Shown: positions 9,355 through 15,897 of the stretch, piece after piece
How the letters are laid out: the number at the start of each line of letters is the position of its first letter
Numbering within the stretch: the stretch's first letter is position 1
DNA from: Rhodovastum atsumiense
Lineage (GTDB): Bacteria > Pseudomonadota > Alphaproteobacteria > Acetobacterales > Acetobacteraceae
Reading direction: 5' to 3'
Assembly (NCBI RefSeq): GCF_937425535.1
Contig: NZ_OW485601.1
Location: forward strand, 2,196,501-2,260,500
DNA length: 64,000 nt
Translations under genes and position numbers: made by a program
Notes under the pieces: model-generated
What the model was told of the DNA's origin: nothing
Databases searched by the model: none
What the model saw: only the letters and a program-made list of their open reading frames with translations

Positions 9355-9559
9355 GCGGATGGAGGCACTTCGCCAATCGCAGCCGCGTGGCCAGGACCTG
9401 ATGAAGTGCTGTGCCGATCAGCAAATTTTCGCCACCGTCATGCAACCCCGCCCCCCCTCTCCCCTGTACGTGCATGCGGCAGCGTGCGAAGCCGGACCGC
9501 CTTTGCCATCCTGCCCACGCCATCAGGCAGCCGGACATCTCCGGACACGAGGAGAAGCC

Positions 9560-10234
9560 ATGCGTATTGAAACCGTTTTCCTGTTCGATCTCGACGGCAC
9601 CCTGGTGGACAGCGTCTACCAGCACGTGCTCGCCTGGAAGGCGGCGCTCGACCAGGAAGGCATCGAGCTGTCGGTCTGGCGGATCCATCGCCGCATCGGC
9701 ATGAGCGGCGGCCTGTTCACCAACCAGTTGCTGCGCGAGACGCATGTGGAGATCAACGCGGAGCGCATCGACCGCCTCCGCCGCCTGCATGCCGAGGCCT
9801 ACGGGGACCTCGCCGCCGGGGTGCGGCCGCTGCCCGGGGCGCTGGAGCTGCTGCAGGCGCTCAGCGACGCCGCGATCCCCTGGGCGATCGCCACCAGCGG
9901 ACGCATGGAAACAGCGAAGCGGAATCTCGATGCGCTCGGCATCGACCCCGCCCAGGTGGCGATCGTGACCCGCGACGACGTGAAATACGCCAAGCCCGAT
10001 CCGGACCTGTTCCTCGCCGCCGCCGAGCGGATCGGCGCCCCGATCGAAAGCGCCGTCGTGGTCGGCGACAGCATCTGGGACATGCTCGCCGCCCGCCGCT
10101 GCCGTGCGCTCGGGGTCGGGCTGCTCGCCGGTGGCTACGGCCAGGAAGAACTTGAGCGCGCCGGCGCCGTGCGCGTCTACGAGGATCCGGGCGACCTGCT
10201 GCGCCATCTCGACGAGGTCGGCGGGCGGCGCTGA
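9560..10234 (+). CDS. HAD-superfamily phosphatase (phosphoglycolate phosphatase-like)
   Basis: A 224-aa cytosolic hydrolase with all four HAD motifs: DLDGT (D10 nucleophile, D12 acid/base), ATSG near residue 115, Lys in KYAKPDP near 141, and GDSIWD near 172. A helical cap follows motif I, as in the beta-phosphoglucomutase/Gph subfamily. ATG 9560 is preceded by GAGGAGAAGCC, a strong ribosome site; the longer open frame upstream is not needed. The substrate, probably a small phosphate ester, cannot be assigned. It stands alone, upstream of the 38-bp palindrome. Confidence 0.9.
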   Translation: MRIETVFLFDLDGTLVDSVYQHVLAWKAALDQEGIELSVWRIHRRIGMSGGLFTNQLLRETHVEINAERIDRLRRLHAEAYGDLAAGVRPLPGALELLQALSDAAIPWAIATSGRMETAKRNLDALGIDPAQVAIVTRDDVKYAKPDPDLFLAAAERIGAPIESAVVVGDSIWDMLAARRCRALGVGLLAGGYGQEELERAGAVRVYEDPGDLLRHLDEVGGRR

Positions 10235-10269
10235 GGCACCCGCCCGGCCGGGCGCCTTGCGCGACGGGA

Positions 10270-10307
10270 CAGATATGATATGTCGTACGTAAGATATATC
10301 GTATCTG
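10270..10307. promoter_or_regulatory. 38-bp near-perfect AT-rich palindrome (candidate operator)
   Basis: The left 19 bases and the reverse complement of the right 19 bases agree at 16 of 19 positions. Each half contains GATAT-TC type steps and the centre is GTAC. It is AT-rich in GC-rich surroundings and lies 43 bp before the NifX-like start codon. Dyads this long usually bind a dimeric regulator, or two dimers; the regulator is not identified. Confidence 0.6.
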
Positions 10308-10350
10308 CCGCGCCGCTCCGGCGTGGCGCCATCGCAGGATCGCGCCCATC

Positions 10351-10770
10351 ATGAAGATCGCCGTCACCAGCCAGAATTTCCGCCAGGTCACCGGCCATGC
10401 CGGCCGGGCCCGCCGCTTCCTGATCTATGACGTGCAGCCCGGTGCCGCCCCGCAGGAAACCGCCCGCCTCGATCTCGAGGCCGGGCAGTCCTTCCACGAC
10501 ATGGAAGGTGTCGGCGCCCATCCGATCGACGGCGTGCATGTGCTGTTGTCCGCCGGCTTCGGCGGCCATTTCGCCCAGGTCATGGCCGAGCGCGGCATCG
10601 AGGTCGCCATCACCGACCGGGAAGATCCCGTCGAGGCGGTCAAGGACTACCTCGCGCGCCGCGCCACCGGCATGCTGCTGCCGGTGGTCGGCTGCGACTG
10701 CGCCGGCTCGTGCCATGGCGAGGACGAGGCCGGGCACGATCACCATCCGCAACCCGCGCCGGCCGGCTGA
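10351..10770 (+). CDS. NifX/NifB-like dinitrogenase iron-molybdenum cofactor family protein
   Basis: A 139-aa protein of the NifX/NafY/NifB C-terminal fold. It opens with the family pattern MKIAVTSQNFRQVTGHAG, has GxHPI and the glycine strand LLSAGFGGHF, and ends in a Cys/His-rich tail (GCDCAGSC, then GHDHH, residues about 113-131) that looks able to bind metal. No other nif gene is in the window, so a role in nitrogenase assembly is not implied; many non-diazotrophs carry such proteins of unknown function. A 38-bp palindrome lies in its upstream region. The AGGA ten bases before ATG 10351 is a weak ribosome site. Confidence 0.8.
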   Translation: MKIAVTSQNFRQVTGHAGRARRFLIYDVQPGAAPQETARLDLEAGQSFHDMEGVGAHPIDGVHVLLSAGFGGHFAQVMAERGIEVAITDREDPVEAVKDYLARRATGMLLPVVGCDCAGSCHGEDEAGHDHHPQPAPAG

Positions 10771-10786
10771 GCCCCCCGCCACAGGC

Positions 10787-11104
10787 TCAGTGGCGCAGGC
10801 TCAGGATATACGCCACGAGATTGTCCATCTCCGCCCGCGAGAGGCGGAGATTGGGCATGTTGGCATGCGGCGTCGCAAGGAAGGCGTGCAGCCCCATCGA
10901 CGTGGTGTCCGACCTCGCGGCAATGGCGGGGAAGGACGGCACGGCGTCGTTGCCCCGGGCCTGCCGGGATTCGATCATGTGGCATTCGCTGCACCAGGCC
11001 TGCGCGATTTCCCGCCCGGTCGCCGGATCACCGCTCTGCTGCGCGGCGGCTGGCACCGCCGACATTGCCAGAGCCGCCACGAAAATCGCCGAGGACCGCA
11101 TCAT
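10787..11104 (-). CDS. Small periplasmic monohaem cytochrome c
   Basis: A 105-aa class I type cytochrome: a signal peptide (residues 1-21, ending PAAAQ), haem motif C38-S-E-C41-H42, and a likely distal Met ligand in NMPNLRLS. It should carry electrons in the periplasm; partner unknown. The start is ATG 11104 or the next codon, ATG 11101; AGGAG sits 4 or 7 bases away, so 11101 has slightly better spacing. It converges on the NifX-like gene with a 16-bp gap. A 43-codon in-frame extension upstream lacks signal-peptide logic and was not used. Confidence 0.87.
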   Translation of the reverse strand: MMRSSAIFVAALAMSAVPAAAQQSGDPATGREIAQAWCSECHMIESRQARGNDAVPSFPAIAARSDTTSMGLHAFLATPHANMPNLRLSRAEMDNLVAYILSLRH

Positions 11105-11229
11105 CGCTCTCCTGACCGGCGCCCTGCCGCGCAGGGTGGCGCGGCAGGCCCCTGTCTCTTTTAAGCGCGTGTATCTTTCCACCCGGCGACGACACGGGTG
11201 CAAGCCGGACAGCGCCGCGATGCGGCCCG

Positions 11230-11535
11230 TCACGTCTCCGCTTCGGCTTCCTGCAGGAGCGGCGCGCCCAGTTCCTCGAACCGGAACAGCCGGAACGCGC
11301 GCTGGCCGTCGAGGTCGAGGACACGCAGATCATCGATGTCATCGAGATCCTGCTCGACCACGAAGAAATGCCCGGCATAGCGCTGCCGTGCCAGTTCGAG
11401 CGGAATCTCGTAGGCGATGAACTTGCCGATCCCTTTTCGCTTCAGGCGCTTCAATAATCCCGGATGCGTGAGCGAAGGATAAGTGGAGAGGAACACCACC
11501 GCTCCGCTGGCCGTCAGCAGCAATATTGCTTTCAT
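11230..11535 (-). CDS. Conserved hypothetical small protein (101 aa)
   Basis: I do not recognise a named domain. The 101-aa product begins with a hydrophobic strand (AILLLTASGAVVFLST), then a mixed alpha/beta segment with KGIGKFIAYEIPLELARQRYAG and an acidic DLDDIDDLRVLDLDG stretch, so it looks like a small soluble protein, not a membrane protein. GGGGAG precedes the ATG at good spacing. It is divergent from the MaoC gene, and the shared 175-bp region holds an FNR/FixK-type dyad centred about 81 bp upstream of this start, so oxygen-responsive control is possible. Confidence 0.7.
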   Translation of the reverse strand: MKAILLLTASGAVVFLSTYPSLTHPGLLKRLKRKGIGKFIAYEIPLELARQRYAGHFFVVEQDLDDIDDLRVLDLDGQRAFRLFRFEELGAPLLQEAEAET

Positions 11536-11609
11536 CGACGCGCTCCCCGCCTGGGACCGTTCCTTCAGAACGACCGCTGATACGTTAGCGGCACCCGCTC
11601 AGCGCCACC

Positions 11610-11623
11610 TTGACTTTGGTCAA
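11610..11623. promoter_or_regulatory. FNR/FixK-type dyad TTGA-N6-TCAA
   Basis: TTGACTTTGGTCAA matches TTGA-N6-TCAA exactly and its halves are complementary (CTTGAC/GTCAAG with one more base pair outside). It lies between divergent genes, about 81 bp from the 101-aa hypothetical start and 95 bp from the MaoC start. CRP/FNR-family regulators such as FNR, FixK and NnrR bind this pattern. No such regulator gene is in the window. Confidence 0.5.
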
Positions 11624-11710
11624 GTTTCGTTCCGATCCGGCGATGCACCTCGACCGTTTCCCGCGCGTTCAGAGCCGCGCCAGCCAACCGCAACGGAAAC
11701 CCACGCCACC

Positions 11711-12226
11711 ATGCCCGAGAGCCCGCCTGACCGACCGGATCATCACGCTGATGTGACCGCACACGACGCACCGGCGGACTCCCTTTACCTCGACGACCTG
11801 CAGGTGGGGCAGCGCTTCGCCAGTGCCACGCATCCCCTGGACGAAGCCCAGATCCGGCAGTTCGCGGCGCAGTTCGATCCACAGCCTTTCCATCTCGATG
11901 CCCAGGCGGCGCAGCGCACGCTGTTCGGCGGCCTCGCCGCGAGCGGCTGGCATACCGCCGCCATCACCATGCGCCTGCTGGTCGGCGGCGGTGCTCCGAT
12001 CGCCGGGGGCGTGGTCGGCGCGGGGGGCGAGATCTCCTGGCCGCGTCCCACCCGGCCGGGCGACGTGCTGCGGGTGGAAAGCGAAGTGCTGGACATCACG
12101 CCCTCGCGCTCGCGCCCGGACCGGGGCATGGTCACGCTGCGCAGCGAGACCCGCAACCAGCATGGCGATGTCGTCCAGATCCTCACCGCCCGACTGGTGG
12201 TGCCGCGGCGGCCAACAGACAGGTGA
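11711..12226 (+). CDS. MaoC-family dehydratase / enoyl-CoA hydratase
   Basis: A 171-aa single hot-dog protein of the MaoC/(R)-hydratase family. After about 25 disordered residues it has the family opening LYLDDLQVGQRF and the hydratase catalytic region QFAAQFDPQPFHLD (Asp and His), then FGGLAASGWHTAAI and the strand pair that ends with LTARLVVPRR. It should hydrate or dehydrate an acyl-CoA thioester; some relatives feed (R)-3-hydroxyacyl-CoA to polyhydroxyalkanoate synthesis, which would fit the phasin 3 kb downstream, but that is only inference. Ribosome site before ATG 11711 is weak. The next gene starts 100 bp later. Confidence 0.85.
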   Translation: MPESPPDRPDHHADVTAHDAPADSLYLDDLQVGQRFASATHPLDEAQIRQFAAQFDPQPFHLDAQAAQRTLFGGLAASGWHTAAITMRLLVGGGAPIAGGVVGAGGEISWPRPTRPGDVLRVESEVLDITPSRSRPDRGMVTLRSETRNQHGDVVQILTARLVVPRRPTDR

Positions 12227-12325
12227 CGATTCGTGCCGCATCCGACACTTCCCGCCGCCCCCGGACGGCGCGATCCTGCACGCCACGAGCCGATGACCAC
12301 CAACAAGGAAGCAGGGAGGGCCCGG

Positions 12326-13786
12326 ATGCGCGACCCCGGTGCGCCCATGGCGGGCGTGGCGCCGCGTTTCGTCACCGGCCCGACCATGCACCATGTCGTG
12401 GTGATGGCGGGCACCGGCGCGATCGGGCTGGTGGCGGTGTTCGCCGTCGACCTGGTGAACCTGTTCTACATCTCGCGCCTCGGCGACCGCGCCATCGCGG
12501 CAGCGGTCGGCTTCGCCGGCGTGGTCGGGTTCTTCCAGATCTCGCTGACGATCGGACTGGCCATCGGCGCCAGCGCGACGGTTTCGCGGGCGCTCGGGGC
12601 TGGCGCGGTCGCCGAGGCCCGGCACCTCGCCAGCGTGAGCACCCTGCTGAGCGTGATCCTGTGCGCCGTCATCGGCCTCGGCACGGTCGCCCTGCTCGGC
12701 CCGATCCTGGACCTGCTGGGGGCGAGCGGCGAAACCCGCCGGCTTGCCACGAGCTTCCTGACCATCAGCGCGCCCTCGCTGCCGTTGATGGGGGTGGGCA
12801 TGTGCCTCTCGGGCGTGCTGCGCTCGGCGGGAGATCCGCGGCGGGCGATGAACACCACCCTGCTGGCCGCGGTCGCCACCGCCGCCGTCGATCCGGTGCT
12901 GATCTTCGGCCTGGGCCTCGGGCTGGAGGGGGCGGCGATCAGCCTGGTGATCTCGCGCCTGATCCTCGCCGGGGCCGCCTGGCACGGCGTGGCCCGCCGG
13001 CACGGCCTGCTGGGGAAGGTCGTACCGGGGCGGCTGGGCAGCGACCTGCGCGCGATCCTGGGGGTCGCCCTTCCGGCGATGGCGACCAACATCGCCACCC
13101 CGGTGGGGGCGGCCTATGTCACCTACAGCATGGCGACCTTCGGGCCGGAAGCGGTTGCCGGACTGGCCACCATCGACCGCATCTCGCCGGTCGCGTTCGG
13201 GCTGGTCTACGCCCTTTCAGGCGCGGTCGGCCCGATCCTGGCACAGAATCACGGTGCCCACCGGCCCGACCGGGTGCGGCGCACGCTCCGCGACAGCCTG
13301 GTGTTCGCGCTGGCCGCGGTCTGCGGCGCCTGGGTCGTCCTGGCGCTCGGGCAGGGCCTGATCGTCCGCGCCTTCTCGGCCGAGGGCATCACCGCGGAGC
13401 TGGTGCGGCTGTTCTGCTCGGTGCTCGCCTTCAGCTTCATGTTCACCGGCTCGCTGTTCGTGGCGAATGCCGCCTTCAACAATCTCGGCCACCCGCTGCT
13501 CTCCACGCTGTTCAACTGGGGGCGCGCCACGCTCGGGACCATTCCCTTCGTCACCCTGGGCGCCCGGTTCGGCCCCGAGGGCGTGCTGGTCGGCCAGGCG
13601 CTCGGGTCGGTCGCCTTTGGCATCGCCGCGGTGATCGTGGCCTTCCGCGTGCTGCCGCGGCCGGAAGTCGCGGAGCCCCGGCCCGGCCACACTTTGTGCT
13701 TCCCCGGCGGCACCGGCGTGGTGGCGCTCGCGGCGATGGCGGTGCGACCGCTGCGCCGCTGGGAGCACCGTTCCGGCAATGGATAG
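12326..13786 (+). CDS. MATE-family multidrug/toxin exporter
   Basis: A 486-aa polytopic inner-membrane protein with twelve predicted helices in two MatE repeats. Family features include the first-helix region with DLVNLFYISRLGDRAIAAAVG and its echo in the second half (ATIDRISPVAFGLVYALSGAVGPILAQNHG). Such proteins export cationic drugs or metabolites using H+ or Na+. The start at 12326 is chosen because GGGAGGG lies seven bases before it; the open frame continues 31 codons upstream without hydrophobic or conserved character. Confidence 0.9.
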   Translation: MRDPGAPMAGVAPRFVTGPTMHHVVVMAGTGAIGLVAVFAVDLVNLFYISRLGDRAIAAAVGFAGVVGFFQISLTIGLAIGASATVSRALGAGAVAEARHLASVSTLLSVILCAVIGLGTVALLGPILDLLGASGETRRLATSFLTISAPSLPLMGVGMCLSGVLRSAGDPRRAMNTTLLAAVATAAVDPVLIFGLGLGLEGAAISLVISRLILAGAAWHGVARRHGLLGKVVPGRLGSDLRAILGVALPAMATNIATPVGAAYVTYSMATFGPEAVAGLATIDRISPVAFGLVYALSGAVGPILAQNHGAHRPDRVRRTLRDSLVFALAAVCGAWVVLALGQGLIVRAFSAEGITAELVRLFCSVLAFSFMFTGSLFVANAAFNNLGHPLLSTLFNWGRATLGTIPFVTLGARFGPEGVLVGQALGSVAFGIAAVIVAFRVLPRPEVAEPRPGHTLCFPGGTGVVALAAMAVRPLRRWEHRSGNG

Positions 13787-13831
13787 TGCCGTGGCTCCCC
13801 CGTTCCTGTTTCCCATGAAAGGCTGCTGACC

Positions 13832-14362
13832 ATGCCCATCTATGCCCTGGACGAACATGCCCCCTCCCTGCCCGGCCCCGGGCGCTTCTGGATCGCGCCC
13901 GATGCGCAGGTGATCGGGCGGGTGCGGCTCGGGGAGGATGTCAGCATCTGGTTCGCCGCCGTGCTGCGCGGCGACAACGACCCCATCGACATCGGGGCGC
14001 GCAGCAACATCCAGGATGGCGCGATGCTGCACACCGACCAGGGCTTCCCGCTGACCATCGGCGCCGACGTCACCGTCGGGCATCACGCCATCCTGCACGG
14101 CTGCAGCATCGGCGATGGCGCGCTGATCGGCATGGGCGCCACGATCCTCAACGGCGCCCGCATCGGCGCGGGCTGCCTGGTCGGCGCCAATGCCCTGGTC
14201 ACCGAGGGCAAGGAGTTCCCCGACAACAGCCTGATCGTCGGCGCCCCCGCCAAGGTGGTGCGCACGCTCGACGCGGCCACGGTCGCGTTGCTGCGCGGCT
14301 CGGCCCAGCATTACGTCGCCAATGCCCACCGCTTCGCCGCCGGCCTCAGGCGCCTGGACTGA
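13832..14362 (+). CDS. Gamma carbonic anhydrase family protein (YrdA/PaaY-like)
   Basis: A 176-aa left-handed beta-helix protein with hexapeptide repeats across most of its length (for example IGADVTV, IGDGALI, IGAGCLV) and a C-terminal helix. Zinc-binding His candidates are in LHTD and in VGHHAILHG, placed as in trimeric gamma carbonic anhydrases. It may hydrate CO2 or act as a thioesterase-like relative; activity cannot be told from sequence. It lies 45 bp after the MATE gene on the same strand. Confidence 0.88.
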   Translation: MPIYALDEHAPSLPGPGRFWIAPDAQVIGRVRLGEDVSIWFAAVLRGDNDPIDIGARSNIQDGAMLHTDQGFPLTIGADVTVGHHAILHGCSIGDGALIGMGATILNGARIGAGCLVGANALVTEGKEFPDNSLIVGAPAKVVRTLDAATVALLRGSAQHYVANAHRFAAGLRRLD

Positions 14363-14432
14363 TCCGGCAAGACGAGATGATGGATGCTCCTGAAGGTTTC
14401 AAATCCTCCTGGGCATATGTCGGCATTTTTTG

Positions 14433-14448
14433 ATCACAATATTGTGAT
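14433..14448. promoter_or_regulatory. Perfect 16-bp palindrome upstream of the phasin gene
   Basis: ATCACAAT followed by its exact reverse complement, directly after a run of six T. It is AT-rich and lies about 80 bp upstream of the proposed phasin -35. The half-site order is the inverse of a CRP site, so CRP is not implied. Candidate operator of unknown regulator. Confidence 0.45.
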
Positions 14449-14485
14449 ATCCTGCGACACGGCTATCAGATTGATCTGACATTGC

Positions 14486-14508
14486 AGAATGCTGCAGCGC
14501 AGCATTCT
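14486..14508. promoter_or_regulatory. PhaR-type operator 1 (CTGC-N3-GCAG in a 23-bp perfect dyad)
   Basis: Ten-base arms AGAATGCTGC and GCAGCATTCT around AGC. The core CTGC-N3-GCAG (14492-14502) is the pattern described for PhaR of Paracoccus and Rhodobacter, the polyhydroxyalkanoate-responsive repressor of phasin genes. It ends 4 bp upstream of the -35 of the phasin promoter. Confidence 0.75.
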
Positions 14509-14512
14509 CGCC

Positions 14513-14541
14513 TTGACCCGGGACAATGCCTTCCCTATCTA
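14513..14541 (+). promoter_or_regulatory. Sigma-70-type promoter of the phasin gene
   Basis: -35 TTGACC (14513-14518) and -10 TATCTA (14536-14541) are separated by 17 bp. PhaR-type sites flank it on both sides, so a bound repressor would cover both promoter edges. The phasin ATG is 136 bp after the -10. Confidence 0.65.
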
Positions 14542-14546
14542 TCGAT

Positions 14547-14561
14547 TGCTGCACTGCAGCA
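14547..14561. promoter_or_regulatory. PhaR-type operator 2 (CTGC-N3-GCAG)
   Basis: TGCTGC and GCAGCA flank ACT, a perfect 15-bp dyad with the CTGC-N3-GCAG core at 14549-14559. It lies at about the expected transcription start of the phasin promoter. Confidence 0.75.
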
Positions 14562-14676
14562 TGATCTTTCGGTACTGCATCGTTGCCACCGCAGGACCTG
14601 GGTCCTCGCGGATTGACCAATCCCGCCCGCCACCCCGGCGAGACGGGTCGAACAGGTAAGAAAAGGCAAGAAGAAG

Positions 14677-15036
14677 ATGGAAAAGGCCTTCAGGATCTCC
14701 GAAGAACTCGCCAATTTCGGCAAGGGAAACGTCGAGGCGTTCGTGGCCTCCGGACAGGTCTGGAGCGCCGGGGTGCAGGCACTTGCCCAGGATCTTGCCA
14801 GCACCACGCAGGCACATCTCGATGAAGGCGTGGCCACTGTGAAGGCGTTCGCCGCGGCGAAGTCGGTGAAGCAGTTGTTTGACCTGCAGACCGCGTACGC
14901 CCGCAGCACCATGGAAAAGGCGCTCGCCGAGACCACCCGCTTCACCACGGCGTCAACCAAGCTCGCCACCGACGCGCTGGCGCCGCTCGGTGATCGCGTG
15001 AAGGCGGCCGGCCAGGCTTTCAACACCGCCGCGTGA
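14677..15036 (+). CDS. Phasin (polyhydroxyalkanoate granule protein)
   Basis: A 119-aa helical protein of the phasin family, which coats polyhydroxyalkanoate granules and controls their number and size. The sequence has the family's amphipathic helices without Cys or Trp-rich core: FGKGNVEAFVASGQVWSAG, then LFDLQTAYARSTMEKALAE and an Ala-rich end. A purine-rich AAGAAGAAG precedes ATG 14677. The upstream region carries a sigma-70-type promoter between two PhaR-type operators, which independently supports the assignment. No PHA synthase gene is in the window. Confidence 0.92.
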   Translation: MEKAFRISEELANFGKGNVEAFVASGQVWSAGVQALAQDLASTTQAHLDEGVATVKAFAAAKSVKQLFDLQTAYARSTMEKALAETTRFTTASTKLATDALAPLGDRVKAAGQAFNTAA

Positions 15037-15056
15037 GTCGTCCCGCCTTATCAAGG

Positions 15057-15098
15057 GCCGTGCCGCGACGCGACGGCCGCAACCGTCGCAGTCACGGC
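15057..15098 (+). terminator. Likely terminator hairpin after the phasin gene
   Basis: GCCGTG (15057-15062) pairs with CACGGC (15093-15098) and an inner GCGACG/CGTCGC stem extends it. It begins 20 bp after the phasin stop. There is no U tract, so it may act with Rho or as an RNA-stabilising structure. Confidence 0.45.
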
Positions 15099-15446
15099 AC
15101 GAGGGCGTTTCCAGCTTGACCAGGAACTCTGCTTCCTGGTGCTGGCGAGCAATTGCATCGGTGGGCCGCACAGGTCGGGCCGATATTGCTCCAGAGCATT
15201 TTTTTCGACGCGTTTTCGCGTAGAATTCAAAGATGCTCTTACCGGATGACGCCGCCGGCGCGGCTGGGTCACCCGCCTGAACCAGCCCATCACGGTATTT
15301 GATCGTATGCGCCTGCCCGGCGTTGCCGGAGCAGCAGCATGCGACCCGCAGATCGCACGTCGCCGACCTTGGCACCGCCCCATCGCAGCCGCCGCGCGGC
15401 TGCCGGACGCATCGGCAGGGGGTGCCACAACGAGGGGAACGGAACG
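15099..15446. other. Intergenic region before rlpA
   Basis: About 350 bp between the phasin hairpin and the rlpA-like TTG start. It contains the second AGAGCAT palindrome (15193-15239). Short open frames on both strands lack ribosome sites and conserved character. I see no RNA gene here. Confidence 0.5.
15193..15239. repeat. AGAGCAT...ATGCTCT intergenic palindrome, copy 2
   Basis: AGAGCAT (15193-15199) pairs with ATGCTCT (15233-15239). Inside it a second perfect hairpin, ACGCG-TTTT-CGCGT (15208-15221), forms the tip, with a T-rich strand facing an A-rich strand between the two stems. Same ends as the element at 3650-3688. Confidence 0.65.
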
Positions 15447-15881
15447 TTGAAGAACCTGCTTGCTTTCATACCTTTCCTGGCATTCCTGCAGGTGCTGCCC
15501 GCCTATGCCGGACAGCATCCCCAGCACCCCATGCACAAGGGCACGCCGCCCCCGCCCAAGGCTGCCGCCAGCCAGATCGGCACGGCATCGTGGTATGGCC
15601 GCTCGCATGCCGGGCGGCTGACCGCCAATGGCGAACGCTTCAACCCCAGGGCGATGACCTGCGCGCACCGCACCCTGCCGCTGGGATCGGTCGTCGCGGT
15701 CACCAACGTCGCCACCGGCACCCAGGTGACCTGCCGGATCAACGATCGCGGCCCCTATATCAAGGGGCGCATCCTCGACCTGAGCGAACGGGCGGCGACC
15801 CGGCTCGGCGTGGGCGACAAGGGGCTCATGCGCGTGCGCATCGACCTGGTGAGCCGCAGCAGCTCCGACGCGGAAAGCTGA
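15447..15881 (+). CDS. rlpA: RlpA-like septal ring lytic transglycosylase family protein
   Basis: A 144-aa exported protein: signal peptide to about residue 20 (LPAYAGQ), a short Pro/Lys linker, then the double-psi beta-barrel RlpA domain with GTASWYG, GRLTANGERFN, MTCAHRTLPLGS, VTNVATG and the ending INDRGPYIKGRILDLS. RlpA proteins cut glycan strands lacking peptide at the division septum. The C-terminal SPOR domain of longer RlpA proteins is absent, so it would not be septum-targeted by SPOR. The TTG at 15447 is used: GAGGGGAACGGAAC precedes it and it starts exactly at a signal peptide. Confidence 0.83.
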   Translation: MKNLLAFIPFLAFLQVLPAYAGQHPQHPMHKGTPPPPKAAASQIGTASWYGRSHAGRLTANGERFNPRAMTCAHRTLPLGSVVAVTNVATGTQVTCRINDRGPYIKGRILDLSERAATRLGVGDKGLMRVRIDLVSRSSSDAES

Positions 15882-15897
15882 CCGCCCCCCGCCCCGG

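Noticed and set aside
8239-9570. A 443-codon open frame opposite the CorA-like gene
   Set aside because: Antisense shadow; the minus strand encodes an intact GMN-motif transporter.
10351-10770. Evidence of a nitrogenase region from the NifX-like gene
   Set aside because: No nifHDK, nifEN or nifB in the window; the domain is widespread in non-nitrogen-fixing bacteria.
12223-13818. A 531-codon open frame overlapping the MATE gene in another frame
   Set aside because: Arg/Gly/His-rich translation without hydrophobic segments; the MATE frame is conserved throughout.
14433-14448. CRP-binding site upstream of the phasin gene
   Set aside because: The half-sites are in the inverse order (TCACA first, TGTGA second), so it is not a CRP site.
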